Virus record (IMG/VR): IMGVR_UViG_3300047121_000317
Span: 1-39,896 of that record
DNA: 39,896 nucleotides
From: a virus
Reading direction: 5' to 3' (one strand)
Numbering within the stretch: the stretch's first letter is position 1; every line of letters starts with the position of its first letter. The notes under the pieces are model-generated. The model did not search any database. It had not been told where the DNA came from and was given only the letters and a program-made list of their open reading frames with translations. Position numbers and translations under genes: made by a program. Positions 12,543 to 23,900 of this stretch are shown piece by piece.

Positions 12543-15476
12543 ATGGCGCTTACCCGAACCTACACGCGGTCATTTGCCGGCGGCGAAGTGTCGCCGGAAA
12601 TGTGGGGCCGGATTGATGACGTGAAGTTCCAGACTGGCGCAGCGAAGTTGCTCAACTTCATTGCGCTTCCGCAAGGGCCAGCAGAGAACCGACCAGGCAC
12701 TGCATTCGTGCGCGAGGTGAAGGACAGCACGAAGCGCACGCGTCTGATCCCGTTCACGTTCAGCACCACGCAAACGCTGGTGCTCGAGCTTGGCGCGGGG
12801 TACTTCCGGTTCCACACGCAGGGCGCGACGCTCGGGCCTGGTACGCCAGCGGCTTATTCAACGACAAAGACCATCACTGCCGTCAATACCGGGACGGAGA
12901 CGTTTACAAGCAACGCGCACGGATACGCAAACGGAACGCCAGTGCAGGTGTCGGCGACAACCACGTTGCCCGCACCGCTTGTAGCCGCTACCACGTACTA
13001 CGTTATCAATGCTGCGGCAAATACTTACCAGTTGTCCCTGACCGAGACCGGGTCTGCAATCGACATCACGACTGCTGGCAGCGGAACGATCACATCCAAC
13101 CAGGTCTATGCGGTCGGAGCACTCGTCTCGTCTGGAGGCGTGAACTACTACTGCATTCTCCAGGCAGTCAATCAGACGCCTCCGAACGCGACGTACTGGT
13201 ATCCGCTGCCGGCAGGGATCTACGAGATCCCGAATCCCTACGCCGAGGCTGACCTGTTCGACATCCACTACGTGCAGTCGGCCGACGTGCTGACGCTTGT
13301 GCATCCAGGCTACGCGCCACGCGAGCTGCGCCGGCTTGGATCGACGACGTGGACACTGACCACGATCTCGTTCGCTTCAACTGTTACGGCGCCTACCGGG
13401 TTGAGTGTTACCGCTAACCGTGGAGAGGCACTAAACATCATCGGGTTCACGAGTGCGAATCCAGGTGTCGCGCACGCCTCAGCTCCGCATGGGCTTGCTG
13501 TTGGCGATCCGGTGTATCTTGACGGCGGAACATGGACGAACCCGTTTCCCAATGACTACTACATCGTTTCTCACATAAGCGCCGGAGACAAGTTCCGCGT
13601 CCGCACATACAGCAGCGGAATTGAACTTGATACGACAACCTACGGAACGTGGTCATCCGGCGGGTATGTCCAGTTTGGTGACAAGTCGCTTGACTTCACA
13701 AGCTATTACGTGGTGACAACGGTAGCTCCGAACGGTATTGACGAAAGCGAACCAAGTTCGGCAGCTACTGCGAACAACAACCTGAATGCGGCTGGTTCAA
13801 GCAACACGATCACCTGGTCATCGGTCACTGGCGCTGCTCGCTACAACATCTACAAGCGCCAGAACGGCCTGTACGGATTGATTGGGCAGACGGATCTGAC
13901 CACGTTCACGGACAACAATATCGGTCCTGATATGGGCATCACGCCGCCCATCATTGACACGGTGTTCGCATCGGCTGGGAACTACCCTGGTGCGGTCAGT
14001 TATTTCGAGCAGCGACGCGTGTTCGCCGGAACAACGAACGCTCCGCAGACGATGTGGATGACGCGTACGGGAACTGAGAGCGACATCTCGTACCACATTC
14101 CGATTCAGGACACCGACCGCATCGCATTTCGCGTGGCAGCACGCGAGGCCAACACGATCCGACACATCGTCCCACTGACGCAGCTCCTTGCTCTTACGAG
14201 CGCAGCCGAGTGGCGCATCAGCCCGGTCAACAGCGACACGATCACTCCGACCACCATCTCGGTGCGTCCGCAGTCATATGTCGGTGCGAACAACGTGCAG
14301 CCGTCCATCGTGAACAACACGGTGGTGTACTGCTCTGCGCGTGACGGCCACGTGCGCGAGCTTGGCTATTCGTGGCAGGCAAGCGGTTTCGTGACTGGCG
14401 ACCTGTCGCTGCGATCCACGCACCTGTTCGACAACTTCGACATCACTGACATGTGTTACAGCAAGGCACCGCAGCCGTTGCTGTGGTTCATCTCAAGCAC
14501 TGGCAGCATGCTTGGCCTGACATACATCCCCGAACAACAGGTCGGGGCGTGGCACCAGCACGTCACGGACGGCTCATTTGAGAGCTGCGCTGCGGTCGCC
14601 GAGGGCGCCGAGGACCGCCTGTACGTGGTGGTCAAGCGCACCATCGGTGGGGTGACGAAGCGGTACGTCGAACGGTTCGCTAGCCGGCAGATCGGCGACA
14701 TCGAAGACTGCTTCTTCGTTGACTGCGGCCTAACCTACGACGGCACGAATACGACTGCGACCACGGTCACGGTGACGGGCGGCACGACCTGGGGGCCAGC
14801 CGACGTGCTGACGATCACGGCGAGCAGTGCCATCTTCCAGTTCCCTGCCACCACGGACGTGGGCGACGCCATCGTCCTGACCGACGCGAACGGGAACACG
14901 TACCGCCTAACGATCCTGTCCACGACCTCCACCACGGTGGCGACGGCACGGACTGATCTCGTGCTGCCCGTGGCTCTGCGTGGCGTGGCGACGGCCGTAT
15001 GGTCGTTCGCACGTGATACGGTGGGCGGCCTGACGCACCTTGAGGGCAAGACCGTCAGCATCCTTGCGGACGGTGCCGTGATGCCGCAGGTGACGGTGAC
15101 GGGCGGGGTGGCTGCGTTGCAGCGTGCAAGCACGGTCGTCCATGTGGGCCTCCCCTACGTCAGCGATCTCGAGACGCTCCCGATGGCACTCCAGATGGAG
15201 GCGTTCGGCCAGGGGCGCGCCAAGAACGTCAATGAGGCATTCCTGCGCGTGTACCGCTCGAGCGGAATCTTCGTCGGCCCGAACGCTGACAACCTCGTCG
15301 AGGCCAAGCAACGCACTACGGAGCCATACGGTTCGCCGCCTGCGCTCAAGACGGACGAAATCAGTGTCAAGCTCACGCCGACGTGGCAGCAGGCGGGGCG
15401 CATTTATGTGCGTCAGTCTGACCCACTTCCTCTCACCATCGTCGGATTGACCCTTGAAGTGAGCATCGGAGGCTGA
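12543..15476 (+). CDS. Tail nozzle / tail tubular protein B (T7 gp12-like)
   Basis: 977 residues, beginning TRTYTRSFAGGEVSPEMWGR, then FQTGAAKLLNFIALPQGPAE and NRPGTAFV, the conserved N-terminal signature of gp12-type nozzle proteins. The middle and C-terminus are beta-rich with many Thr and Gly, including two inserted domains that look like separate modules: a fibronectin-like SEPSSAATANNNLNAAGSSN stretch and a DVGDAIVLTDANGNTYRLTI stretch. It forms the distal tail tube and its closure gate. It is longer than T7 gp12 (about 790 aa), owing to these insertions. Gene order adaptor-nozzle-internal proteins supports the call. Confidence 0.9.
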   Translation: MALTRTYTRSFAGGEVSPEMWGRIDDVKFQTGAAKLLNFIALPQGPAENRPGTAFVREVKDSTKRTRLIPFTFSTTQTLVLELGAGYFRFHTQGATLGPGTPAAYSTTKTITAVNTGTETFTSNAHGYANGTPVQVSATTTLPAPLVAATTYYVINAAANTYQLSLTETGSAIDITTAGSGTITSNQVYAVGALVSSGGVNYYCILQAVNQTPPNATYWYPLPAGIYEIPNPYAEADLFDIHYVQSADVLTLVHPGYAPRELRRLGSTTWTLTTISFASTVTAPTGLSVTANRGEALNIIGFTSANPGVAHASAPHGLAVGDPVYLDGGTWTNPFPNDYYIVSHISAGDKFRVRTYSSGIELDTTTYGTWSSGGYVQFGDKSLDFTSYYVVTTVAPNGIDESEPSSAATANNNLNAAGSSNTITWSSVTGAARYNIYKRQNGLYGLIGQTDLTTFTDNNIGPDMGITPPIIDTVFASAGNYPGAVSYFEQRRVFAGTTNAPQTMWMTRTGTESDISYHIPIQDTDRIAFRVAAREANTIRHIVPLTQLLALTSAAEWRISPVNSDTITPTTISVRPQSYVGANNVQPSIVNNTVVYCSARDGHVRELGYSWQASGFVTGDLSLRSTHLFDNFDITDMCYSKAPQPLLWFISSTGSMLGLTYIPEQQVGAWHQHVTDGSFESCAAVAEGAEDRLYVVVKRTIGGVTKRYVERFASRQIGDIEDCFFVDCGLTYDGTNTTATTVTVTGGTTWGPADVLTITASSAIFQFPATTDVGDAIVLTDANGNTYRLTILSTTSTTVATARTDLVLPVALRGVATAVWSFARDTVGGLTHLEGKTVSILADGAVMPQVTVTGGVAALQRASTVVHVGLPYVSDLETLPMALQMEAFGQGRAKNVNEAFLRVYRSSGIFVGPNADNLVEAKQRTTEPYGSPPALKTDEISVKLTPTWQQAGRIYVRQSDPLPLTIVGLTLEVSIGG

Positions 15477-15477
15477 C

Positions 15478-16182
15478 ATGGCAGTCGTACAAGTTCCATT
15501 CTCCACTAGCCCGACCGGGCCGACGCTGCTGACCGGGCAGTCTTACGCCATTGGCGCGGGAACAATGGCCCCGTCATTCGCCTCGCAATTTGCTCAGACA
15601 ATGACGGTTGCTGGCCCCGTCGCGGGGGTCTTTGGTTCGATCACTGGCGCCATTGGCGCGTTCTACGCGGCACAAAGCCAGCAGAACCAGCTCAAGATGC
15701 AGGCCCAGAACCAACGGTTCGCTGCCGAGATGGGGCGGATCAACCAGCGTGCCGCTGAGTTCACGGCAGTGCAGATTGGCCGCGAAGGTGCGGCTCGGTT
15801 CGGGCAGTATTCCATGCGTGCTGGGCAGGCGCGTGCGAGCGCGCAGGCAGCACTTGCTTCACGCGGTGCCGTCCTGGGCGTGGGCAGCGCCAAGGAAATC
15901 ATCGGCAGCATGGACCTCGTCAAAGAAATCGACCGCCTGAACATCAACGCGTCCACGGTGCGCGAGCAGGAGGCCGCAAGGTTGCGGGCCTTCAACATCG
16001 GAGTCGGCGCCACGATGGCCGACATTTCCGCGCAGAACCTCCAGTCCACCGCCAACACGATCTATCCGGGCCTCGCTGCCGGCACGAGCCTGCTTGGCAG
16101 TGCGACCGACATCGCCACCACCTGGGCGCGCAACCGCCGCATCGAGGAGTTGCTTGAGGGCGTCTCCACGCAGAGGATCTGA
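15478..16182 (+). CDS. Internal virion protein, T7 gp14-like
   Basis: 234 residues. Hydrophobic segment around residues 39-63 (TVAGPVAGVFGSITGAIGAF), then a long predicted coiled coil rich in Gln, Ala and Arg (QLKMQAQNQRFAAEMGRINQ), ASRGAVLGVGSAKEI and a second weakly hydrophobic region near the C-terminus. This layout, between nozzle and larger internal proteins, matches gp14-type ejection proteins that insert in the outer membrane at infection. Identification is by architecture and gene order, not by close similarity. The ATG follows the previous stop by one base. Confidence 0.8.
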   Translation: MAVVQVPFSTSPTGPTLLTGQSYAIGAGTMAPSFASQFAQTMTVAGPVAGVFGSITGAIGAFYAAQSQQNQLKMQAQNQRFAAEMGRINQRAAEFTAVQIGREGAARFGQYSMRAGQARASAQAALASRGAVLGVGSAKEIIGSMDLVKEIDRLNINASTVREQEAARLRAFNIGVGATMADISAQNLQSTANTIYPGLAAGTSLLGSATDIATTWARNRRIEELLEGVSTQRI

Positions 16183-16185
16183 CCC

Positions 16186-17964
16186 ATGCCGACCGTACCT
16201 ACTAGCTTCATCCCGCAGGTCGCCCCGCAGGGGGCTGGCGACATCGGCGACTTCGCCGCCCCCGGTATCGCCCCCGCTGAGAACCTGGCAGCGCCGCAGG
16301 TCGCACGGTTTGGTCAGCAGCTCACGCAGACGGGCATGGCGGCGTTCCGGCTCGGTTCGGCGATCCAAGACGGTATCGACGAGGCGAAGACCAAGGAAGC
16401 CGACGTAGCGGCCGGCAGGGGCATGCAGGCGGTGGCCGATAAGTATTCGTCCATGATCGGCAAGGATGCCGAGGTGAACTACGACGCCATGCAGGCCGAA
16501 CTCTCCCAGGCGGGGCAGTCGGCGATGGGCATGCTCGACAACGACGTGCAGCGTCGGATGCTCTCCCCGATCCTTGCGCGCAACATGGGCATCTTCCAGA
16601 GCCGCATGGGCCAGCACCGCGTGCAGCAGCTTCGCGTCTACCAGACGAATGAGGCCACGGCCCGCGCCGAATTGAGCGCCGACTACGCCATCCAGGCGTA
16701 CTCGCAGCGCGGGCTGACGGATGCAGAGGGTCGCCCGGTCGGCCTGATTCAGTATGCGGCCAACGCCGATACCGCCGTCGATGAGATCCGCAAGGCCGGC
16801 CAGCTCATGGGCTACGCGCCTGACTCGGCGCAGATGAAGCAGCTCGAGCAGAAGGTATACGACCGGATGGCGGTCGGGATCGTAAATGGTCTGATGGCCG
16901 AGAAGAACTACGCGGGTGCCAGCGAGTTCCTGTCCGACTCCGCGACCGTGGAGAGCCTCGACGGCAAGACTCGCCAAGCGCTCACTGATTCCGTTGATGC
17001 AAACCGTCAGCGGTCGGTGGTTGGCGAACTGGCAGCGAGCATCAAGGATACCGGGCTTCTGATGTCCAAGAGCGACCCGGACACCTACTGGCAGCAGAAG
17101 GATGGCCCGGTCGAACCGCCGACGACCTTGCGCGAAGCGTTGGTTCTGACTGATCAGATTGCGGATGACCAGACTCGCAAGTTTGTCCAGGCCGAATTGC
17201 GGACGCAGTTCGCGCAGGATGATGCCCTGATTGAGCAGGAATACCGCACGCTGATTGACAACACGGAGCAGTTCCTCGCCGTGCCTGGGAACAGCCTCGC
17301 CGATATGCCGGCAGATCAGTTCGGCCGGCTCCGGCCCGTTGACCGAGCCAAGTACATGGCAGGCCAGCGGCAGCAGGACGAGATGACGGTAATGGAGCAG
17401 GTCGCACGTAACCCGGCACTTGTCGCCGAGGGCGACTGGCTTGAGCGCAACCGCAACAAGATGACGCATGCGACTTTCGTCAGGTTGATGTCGGAGCGAA
17501 ACAAGCCGGACCGTATCGTCGCCGCGACCATCGACGCTGACCAACTCAAGGCCACGTTGACTCGGAACGGTTTCACCAAGCTCGCTGACCCTCCACGCGG
17601 AGATAAGGAAGCTGCGGCGCAGTCGCTCTACATGCGAGACAACATCACGACGATCATCAACGCTGAGCAGGAGCGCGTTGGCCGCCAGCTCTCACGCGAC
17701 GAGAAGCAGCAAATCATTGACCGCGCCATCCTTGACAAGGTGTTCGTCAGCCGATGGGGTCGTGATCCCGAAGTGCCGTTCGCGTCGATGGCACCTGGTG
17801 AACTTGCGCAGGCGTATGTGACCGTTGACAAGCAGGACGTTATGCTCCGCGACATTCCGCCGGCACGCATGACGCAGATCAGAAATTCTCTTGAGCGTTC
17901 CGGACTCCCGACTGACATCCGCAACATCGCGGAGGCTTGGCTCCGCGCAGGCAAGCCTCAATGA
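16186..17964 (+). CDS. Internal virion protein, T7 gp15-like
   Basis: 592 residues, almost entirely alpha-helical and rich in Ala, Gln and Asp, with no membrane segment. It lies between the gp14-like gene and the giant gene, as gp15 does in T7, so it probably forms part of the DNA-ejection tube across the periplasm. Segments include IQDGIDEAKTKEADVAAGRG and the tandem helical stretch LADPPRGDKEAAAQSLYMRD. No enzymatic motif is visible. Its stop codon overlaps the next start by four bases (ATGA). Function is inferred from position and composition. Confidence 0.78.
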   Translation: MPTVPTSFIPQVAPQGAGDIGDFAAPGIAPAENLAAPQVARFGQQLTQTGMAAFRLGSAIQDGIDEAKTKEADVAAGRGMQAVADKYSSMIGKDAEVNYDAMQAELSQAGQSAMGMLDNDVQRRMLSPILARNMGIFQSRMGQHRVQQLRVYQTNEATARAELSADYAIQAYSQRGLTDAEGRPVGLIQYAANADTAVDEIRKAGQLMGYAPDSAQMKQLEQKVYDRMAVGIVNGLMAEKNYAGASEFLSDSATVESLDGKTRQALTDSVDANRQRSVVGELAASIKDTGLLMSKSDPDTYWQQKDGPVEPPTTLREALVLTDQIADDQTRKFVQAELRTQFAQDDALIEQEYRTLIDNTEQFLAVPGNSLADMPADQFGRLRPVDRAKYMAGQRQQDEMTVMEQVARNPALVAEGDWLERNRNKMTHATFVRLMSERNKPDRIVAATIDADQLKATLTRNGFTKLADPPRGDKEAAAQSLYMRDNITTIINAEQERVGRQLSRDEKQQIIDRAILDKVFVSRWGRDPEVPFASMAPGELAQAYVTVDKQDVMLRDIPPARMTQIRNSLERSGLPTDIRNIAEAWLRAGKPQ

Positions 17965-20900
17965 TCGAACCCGATATCAACCAGCAGATGGCGCGTTTCG
18001 CGCCTTCCCAGAATCCAACGGACCCCGGTTTCGACGCCATTGAGAAGGCGGTCGCCGGCATGTCTGGCATCCCGATGCCAGCGCCAGAACCTGTGGACAT
18101 GGATATTGACCGCGCCGTGCAGGACATTGCCGCGCAGCGGAAGCAGGACATGGCGTCCTCGCTCATGGCTGCATCCGAGGTGAACCCCGACGAGGCGGCG
18201 CAGGCCGATGTTCTTGGCAAGCGGTTCGGCGTGGGGCAGGACATCGCGCTGCGGAACATGGCCGAAATGCGCCGGCAGGCGATGGTCCAAGACACGGAGC
18301 GCATGGATCTCCTGCGGAAAGACCCGGTTCTTGCCAGATACATCGCCGACCGTGAGTTTGCCGCGCAGGCGAGCGACGATGTCGGTGTCCTGTCCATGCT
18401 TCGACCGCTGGTGCTCGAGGCTGCGATGCTTCAGACCCAGGGCGGATTGTTCCGTGTGGTCGGCGCGGGTTACGAGCGCGGGGCAATTGTGTCCGAGCGC
18501 GGCGATATCGGTGCGAAGGCGATGGCCGGGTTCGCTGAACCTGGCGATTTCGACCGTGCCAAAGAACTCACGCAGCGCATGCAGGCGCTCGGCCAGCAGG
18601 GACTGGTTGGTTCAGCGGCAGAGATGATCGCGCAGAACGTCAGCCAGCTCCGCACTATCGGCACGGCAACCGTTGGCGGCGCTGCGCTCGGCAGCTTGGC
18701 AGGTCCGGCGGGCACCGTGGCTGGTGGCGCACTTGGCGCGTCGGCAGGTGTTGTGGCTGGTACAGGGACGATGGAGGCCGGAAACCTGTACCTCGACATG
18801 CGCGAGCAGGGAGTGTCCGATGACGCGGCTATCCCAGCAGCCATCGCTGGCGGTTTCCTAAACGGCCTGATCGAAGTGGTCGGCATGAAGATCGCGTCCG
18901 CTCCGTTCAAGGCGCTCGCGTCCAAGGTGATCCGCGAGGAGGTTTCCAAGGCCATCGCGCAGCCGACCATGCGTTCGGCGCTCATCGCTGCCGGCAAGTC
19001 ATATGGCCTACAGGTCGGTGGCGAAGCGGCTGAAGAAGGATTGCAGGAAATCGTTGGCATCGCGTCCGAGGAGATCGCCAAGGCGGCGGATGGGATTGAT
19101 AGCGAGACGAGCCTGCGCGATGCCACGGGCCGCGTCATTGAGGCGTTTGCCTACGGCGGCATGGCATCTGCTTTGCTCGGCGGCATCGGCCCCGGCGCGA
19201 ACCTCGTCGTGGACCTGCGCCGCGCTAGCGCCACGCAGCGGCAGCAGGACTTCTTCAACGGTCTCGCCGAGAATCGCAAGGAAAGCAAACTTGCCCAGCG
19301 CAACCCGCAGGGATACGAGCGTTTCCTTGCCGCACAGGCCCAGGACACGCCGGCAGAGACGATCTACATAGACGCAGCCACCGCCCGTGACGTGCTCGCG
19401 CAGAGCGGCACCACGACGGCGCAGCTCGAGGAACTTCTCCCTGGCATCCGCGAACGTCTGGAACGGGCTGTGGAGACGGGCGGCGACGTGACCATCCCGA
19501 CCTCGCAGTTTGGCGCTCGGCTCGCCAACACGAAACTTGGGAACGCGCTGCTGCCGCACATGCGTTTGTCGCCGGACGCCATGAGCGCCACCGAAGCGCA
19601 GGCGTTTGCGGCTGAGCGGCAGGCAGTTGTGGAGGAGGCGCGCACGATCCTTGCAGCAAAGCAGGAAGCCGACGCGGCGTTCGTCGCCGAGGCGCAGCAG
19701 GTCGAGGACGAGGCGTTTGAGCAGGTCCGTGCGGTCGGCAAGTTCACCGACATTGAGGCGCGGACGATTGCCAAGTTGCGTCAGGCGATGGTGGTCGTTG
19801 ACGCGGCCGAAGCCGGTATGACGCCGGCGCAGTACCAGCGCGAGCGTGGAGTGCCGTTGCGGGTGCGCGGCGAAGGTATGGCTGCACCAGTTGCGCCATC
19901 TCAGGCCGTTGCTCCGCTTACGGACACCGAAACCAATCCACTCCAAACCGCTCTCGGCGAACTATCGACACGCATCGAAGAACAGAACGCAAAGGTTGCA
20001 AACGAAAAACTTGAAAGTTCGAATCCTATTGCCAAGGCCGTGGCCGGAATCAAGGATTCCGTGCGTCGCCTAAACGACGCAATCAACGCTAACAACGAGG
20101 TTGAAATTGCCAATCAGGCATGGCGGCTTCGCAATCGTCTTGACAATAATCGTCAAAACCTAGATGCCAACACGCTTGCCGCAGTGGAAGGAATGCTCGC
20201 CAAACTTGATGCGTTGATGAAACAGCGTGGCATTGAAATTGATGACCCTACCGGACAGGATACAGATGATAATTTGGTAGCACATAAAGTTGTTTCGTGG
20301 TTGCCTGCTGCAAATGGTGAAGTAGGAACGCTACGCGGCGAAGGGACAATTACGCAAGTCATTCAACCTGGAATTCAGCGAGTTCAAGGCAACAAGCGCG
20401 AAGGGTTGCAAAGAGGCGAAGTTGTAGTTACAGCGCATACTGCTGCGGAAACCGCCCAGCGTGAATCTGCGCAGGCCCAGCGTAAGGCCGAAATGCGTGC
20501 GAAGCTGGAGGCAAAATTTGCGCCAGGGGAAACGTCAGCAGCGCAACAGGCGGGGGGGACGCTTGAGCAGGCGGCTATCTCCCGCATGGACGCCGACTAC
20601 CTCGCGGCGGTCGAGCGCGGCGACATGGCGACCGCGCAGCGCATGGTGGACGAGGCGTCTGGTCAACCCGGACAAGAAGCCGTTACCAGCGACGAGCAGG
20701 GCAACATCGTCCCGCTGTCGCGCCGCTTCGACATCACCAGCCCGAAACTGTTTGAGCAGGCTGCTGCCAGCCCTGCCTTCTACTCCGCTCTAGAGCGCGA
20801 AATAGCGGCAATTGATTCCAAGACGCTGTCTGCCGCTAGTTGGAACGAACGCCTCAAAAGCCTAGTCAACAAGGGTGCAATCAAGGCCGACGAGCTTGAA

Positions 20901-23900
20901 TGGTCGGGTTTGCTTGACTACCTCAAGATGCACACCGGCACAATGTTTGGCATTCCTGAAGGCAAACTGCCAAAGGAAATGGTGCTTGAGTTCCTGCGCG
21001 GCAACGGCGTGCGCGTGGAGCGCGTGCAGATCGGAGGCGTCGCGCTTGAAGATCTCCGCAACGAGCATGCGCGTGCGGAAATGGAATACGACGATGCCTT
21101 GGAAGCAGAACGTGTTGCACAGCAAGGAACCGATGAGGAGGCGTGGAACGCAGCCGATGCTCGGCTTTCAGAAGCGCGCCGCAATGCATCCGTGTTGGCT
21201 GCGCGACTTGATGAAGCAGAGCGCGCAGCTGCTCCGAAGTACCAGCGTTACACGCTCCCTGGTGGCACCAACTACCGCGAGGTGCTGCTGACGCTGCCAG
21301 CAGAAGATCGTTTGCCAGTTGGATATTCCGTTGTGCAGCAAGAAGGCGTATGGAAAATTGCCGACAATTCAGGCAACATTGTCATGGGCGATGTTTTGTA
21401 TGGAGCGACAAAAGAAATTGCAACGAGAAATGCAATTTCGTATTTGAAATCAGGACAAATAACATCAGTTTTTCAATCAAGTCATTGGAATCAACCGAAT
21501 GTCTTGGTTCACCTCCGCATGAACGACCGCGTCGATGCCGACGGCAAGCGCGTGCTGTTCGTGGAAGAAGTACAGAGCGACTGGGGACAGGCTGGCGTCA
21601 AGCGTGGATTCGTCAATCAGCGTGCTGCCGATGAATCAGAACTGGCCGATCTGTTGCAGCAACAGGAAGCAACCCCGACCGATGCACGTAAGAAGCAGAT
21701 TGCCCGTGTTCAGGAAAGACTGACGAAAGATGAATACAACATTTCACGCGCACCGTATGTGGAAACCACAGACGGCTGGCTAAACCTGGGTCTAAAGCAG
21801 ATCATGCTTGAGGCAGTTCGTGGCGGTTACGACCGCGTTGCGTTCGTGACCGGGCAGCAGAGCGCGGAGCGGTATGACTTGAGCAGGCAGGTCAGCCGCG
21901 TTGTATATCAAGACAACTACAGCGGAGGCGTAAGGGTAAAGTTGGATGGTCCGCCAACGGCTGGCCGCATTATTGCTTACAACAAAAATGGAGAACCCGT
22001 TGTAAACAAGCCTGTAGAAACGCCATCCGAACTGGAAAATATTGTTGGCAAGGAAGTTGCCCAGCGGCTTTTGGATGCACGACCACAGCCAGGTAATTAT
22101 GCTGGAATTGGCGTACGTCAACGTGAACTATCCGGCCTTGATCTCAAGGTCGGCGGCGAGGGCATGCAGAACTTCTACGACAAGATTGTCCCGGTGGCGA
22201 TGGGCAAGCTGTTGAAGAAGTACGGTGGAGAAAAGCTCAAGGTTGCCCAAATTGGTGGTGGCCAGACGCCCAAGCGAAGTGGAACAATCCGCTTTGAAAG
22301 CACTGAAGTTGCGGAAGACTTCATGGTCGATTTGAGCGGCGAAGGATTTGAAGGCGAAAATTACGACAACCCAAGTGGTTCTGAGGTTGATTTCAACGAC
22401 GTTGGCGAACCCGCTTATAGCGCGTTTGTTCGGCTTGCAAATCAATACGGCGGAACGATCAAGGAAACAACGTCGTTTGAACCATCTGGAGTAACAGAGC
22501 AGCTGGCGTTTGACATCACGCCTGAAATGCTCAAGAAGCTTGAGTCTGGCCTGCCGCTGTTTCAGGCTATGCCTGCGCCCGGTCCGGCCCGCGGCGGATT
22601 CGACCCGCGAACTCTGAACATTCTCATCGGCGAGGGTGGCGACGTATCGACGCTCGCGCACGAACTGATTCACCTCCGCGTCGCCGAATACCTCCGCATG
22701 GCGCGAAGCGCCACGCCGCCTGCGCGTGTGATGGATGACCTTGATACGTTGTTCGTGTTCATGGGCGTGGAAGGGTCCACGTTCCAGGAGCGCCTTGACA
22801 ACTACGAGAGGATGACGATTGAACAGCGCAGGCCGCTGGAGGAGAAGGCCACCTACAACTTCGAGATTTACCTGTACGAAGGCAAGGCTCCAAGCGTGGA
22901 GCTGCGCGGCGTGTTCGACCGTCTCGCCGCGTGGATGCGTCGCGTGTACAAGTCGATTCGTGACGACCTGAACGCCATCTACCGCCGCGAGTTTGGCACC
23001 GATCTCCCGATCCTGACGCCCGAAGTCCGCTCCGTGTTCGACCGCATGCTCGCGTCAGAGGAGCAGATCAAGCGGCAGGAAGCCATCAGTGGCATGAAGG
23101 GTCTGTTCCAGACCCAGGCCGAGAGCGGCATGGGAGACGCCGAGTGGGCCGCGTATCAGGCCATGCAGCAGGAGGCTACGGACGCTGCCGTCACCGACCT
23201 GAACACCGCCAGCATGCGGCAGCTTCAATGGCTCGGGAACGCACGCGCCCGCATCCTGCGCGACCTTCAGAAGAAGCACGAAGCCAAGCGCAAGGAAGTC
23301 ACCGCCGAGGTGGCTGCTGCCGTCAAGGTGGAACCCGTGTACCGTGCCATGACCTACCTGCGCTACGGTCGGTTCGTGGACACGGACGGGGCCGAGGTAG
23401 AGGTTGAAGGCACGCACCGCCTGGATATCGAGAAAGTCCGCGCCATGTACGCCGGCATGCCGTCGGCCGAAAGCGTCGAGCCGATCCGCGCCACGGGGAT
23501 GGCCGTGCCGGCGAACGTGCGCCCGGACATCACCCCGCTCGGGACTGGCAAGTACGGGATGCTCGGCCGCGACGGGTTGGACCCGGATGTGGTGGCCGAG
23601 ACATTCGGCTACGGCAGCGGCGACGAGATGGTCCGCGCCTTGCTCGCCGCCAAGCCCATGAAGGAAGCAGTTGCCGAGCGCACGGACGCCGAGATGCTGC
23701 GGCGGTTCGGTGAAATGAACACCCCTGCGGCGCTTGAGGCCGAGGTGCAGAAGGCGCTTCACAACGAGGCTCGCGCTCGAATGGTGGCCGTACAGTTGCG
23801 GTTCGTGTCCAAGGCTCAGACGCCTGTGCGCGTGATGCTTGATGCGGCAAAGCAGGTCGCAGCCGATCTGATTTCAAGCATGACCGTCCGCGACGTTCGC

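Noticed and set aside
15859-17544. 561-codon minus-strand frame
   Set aside because: Antisense to the two internal virion protein genes, with no recognisable motif or start signal.
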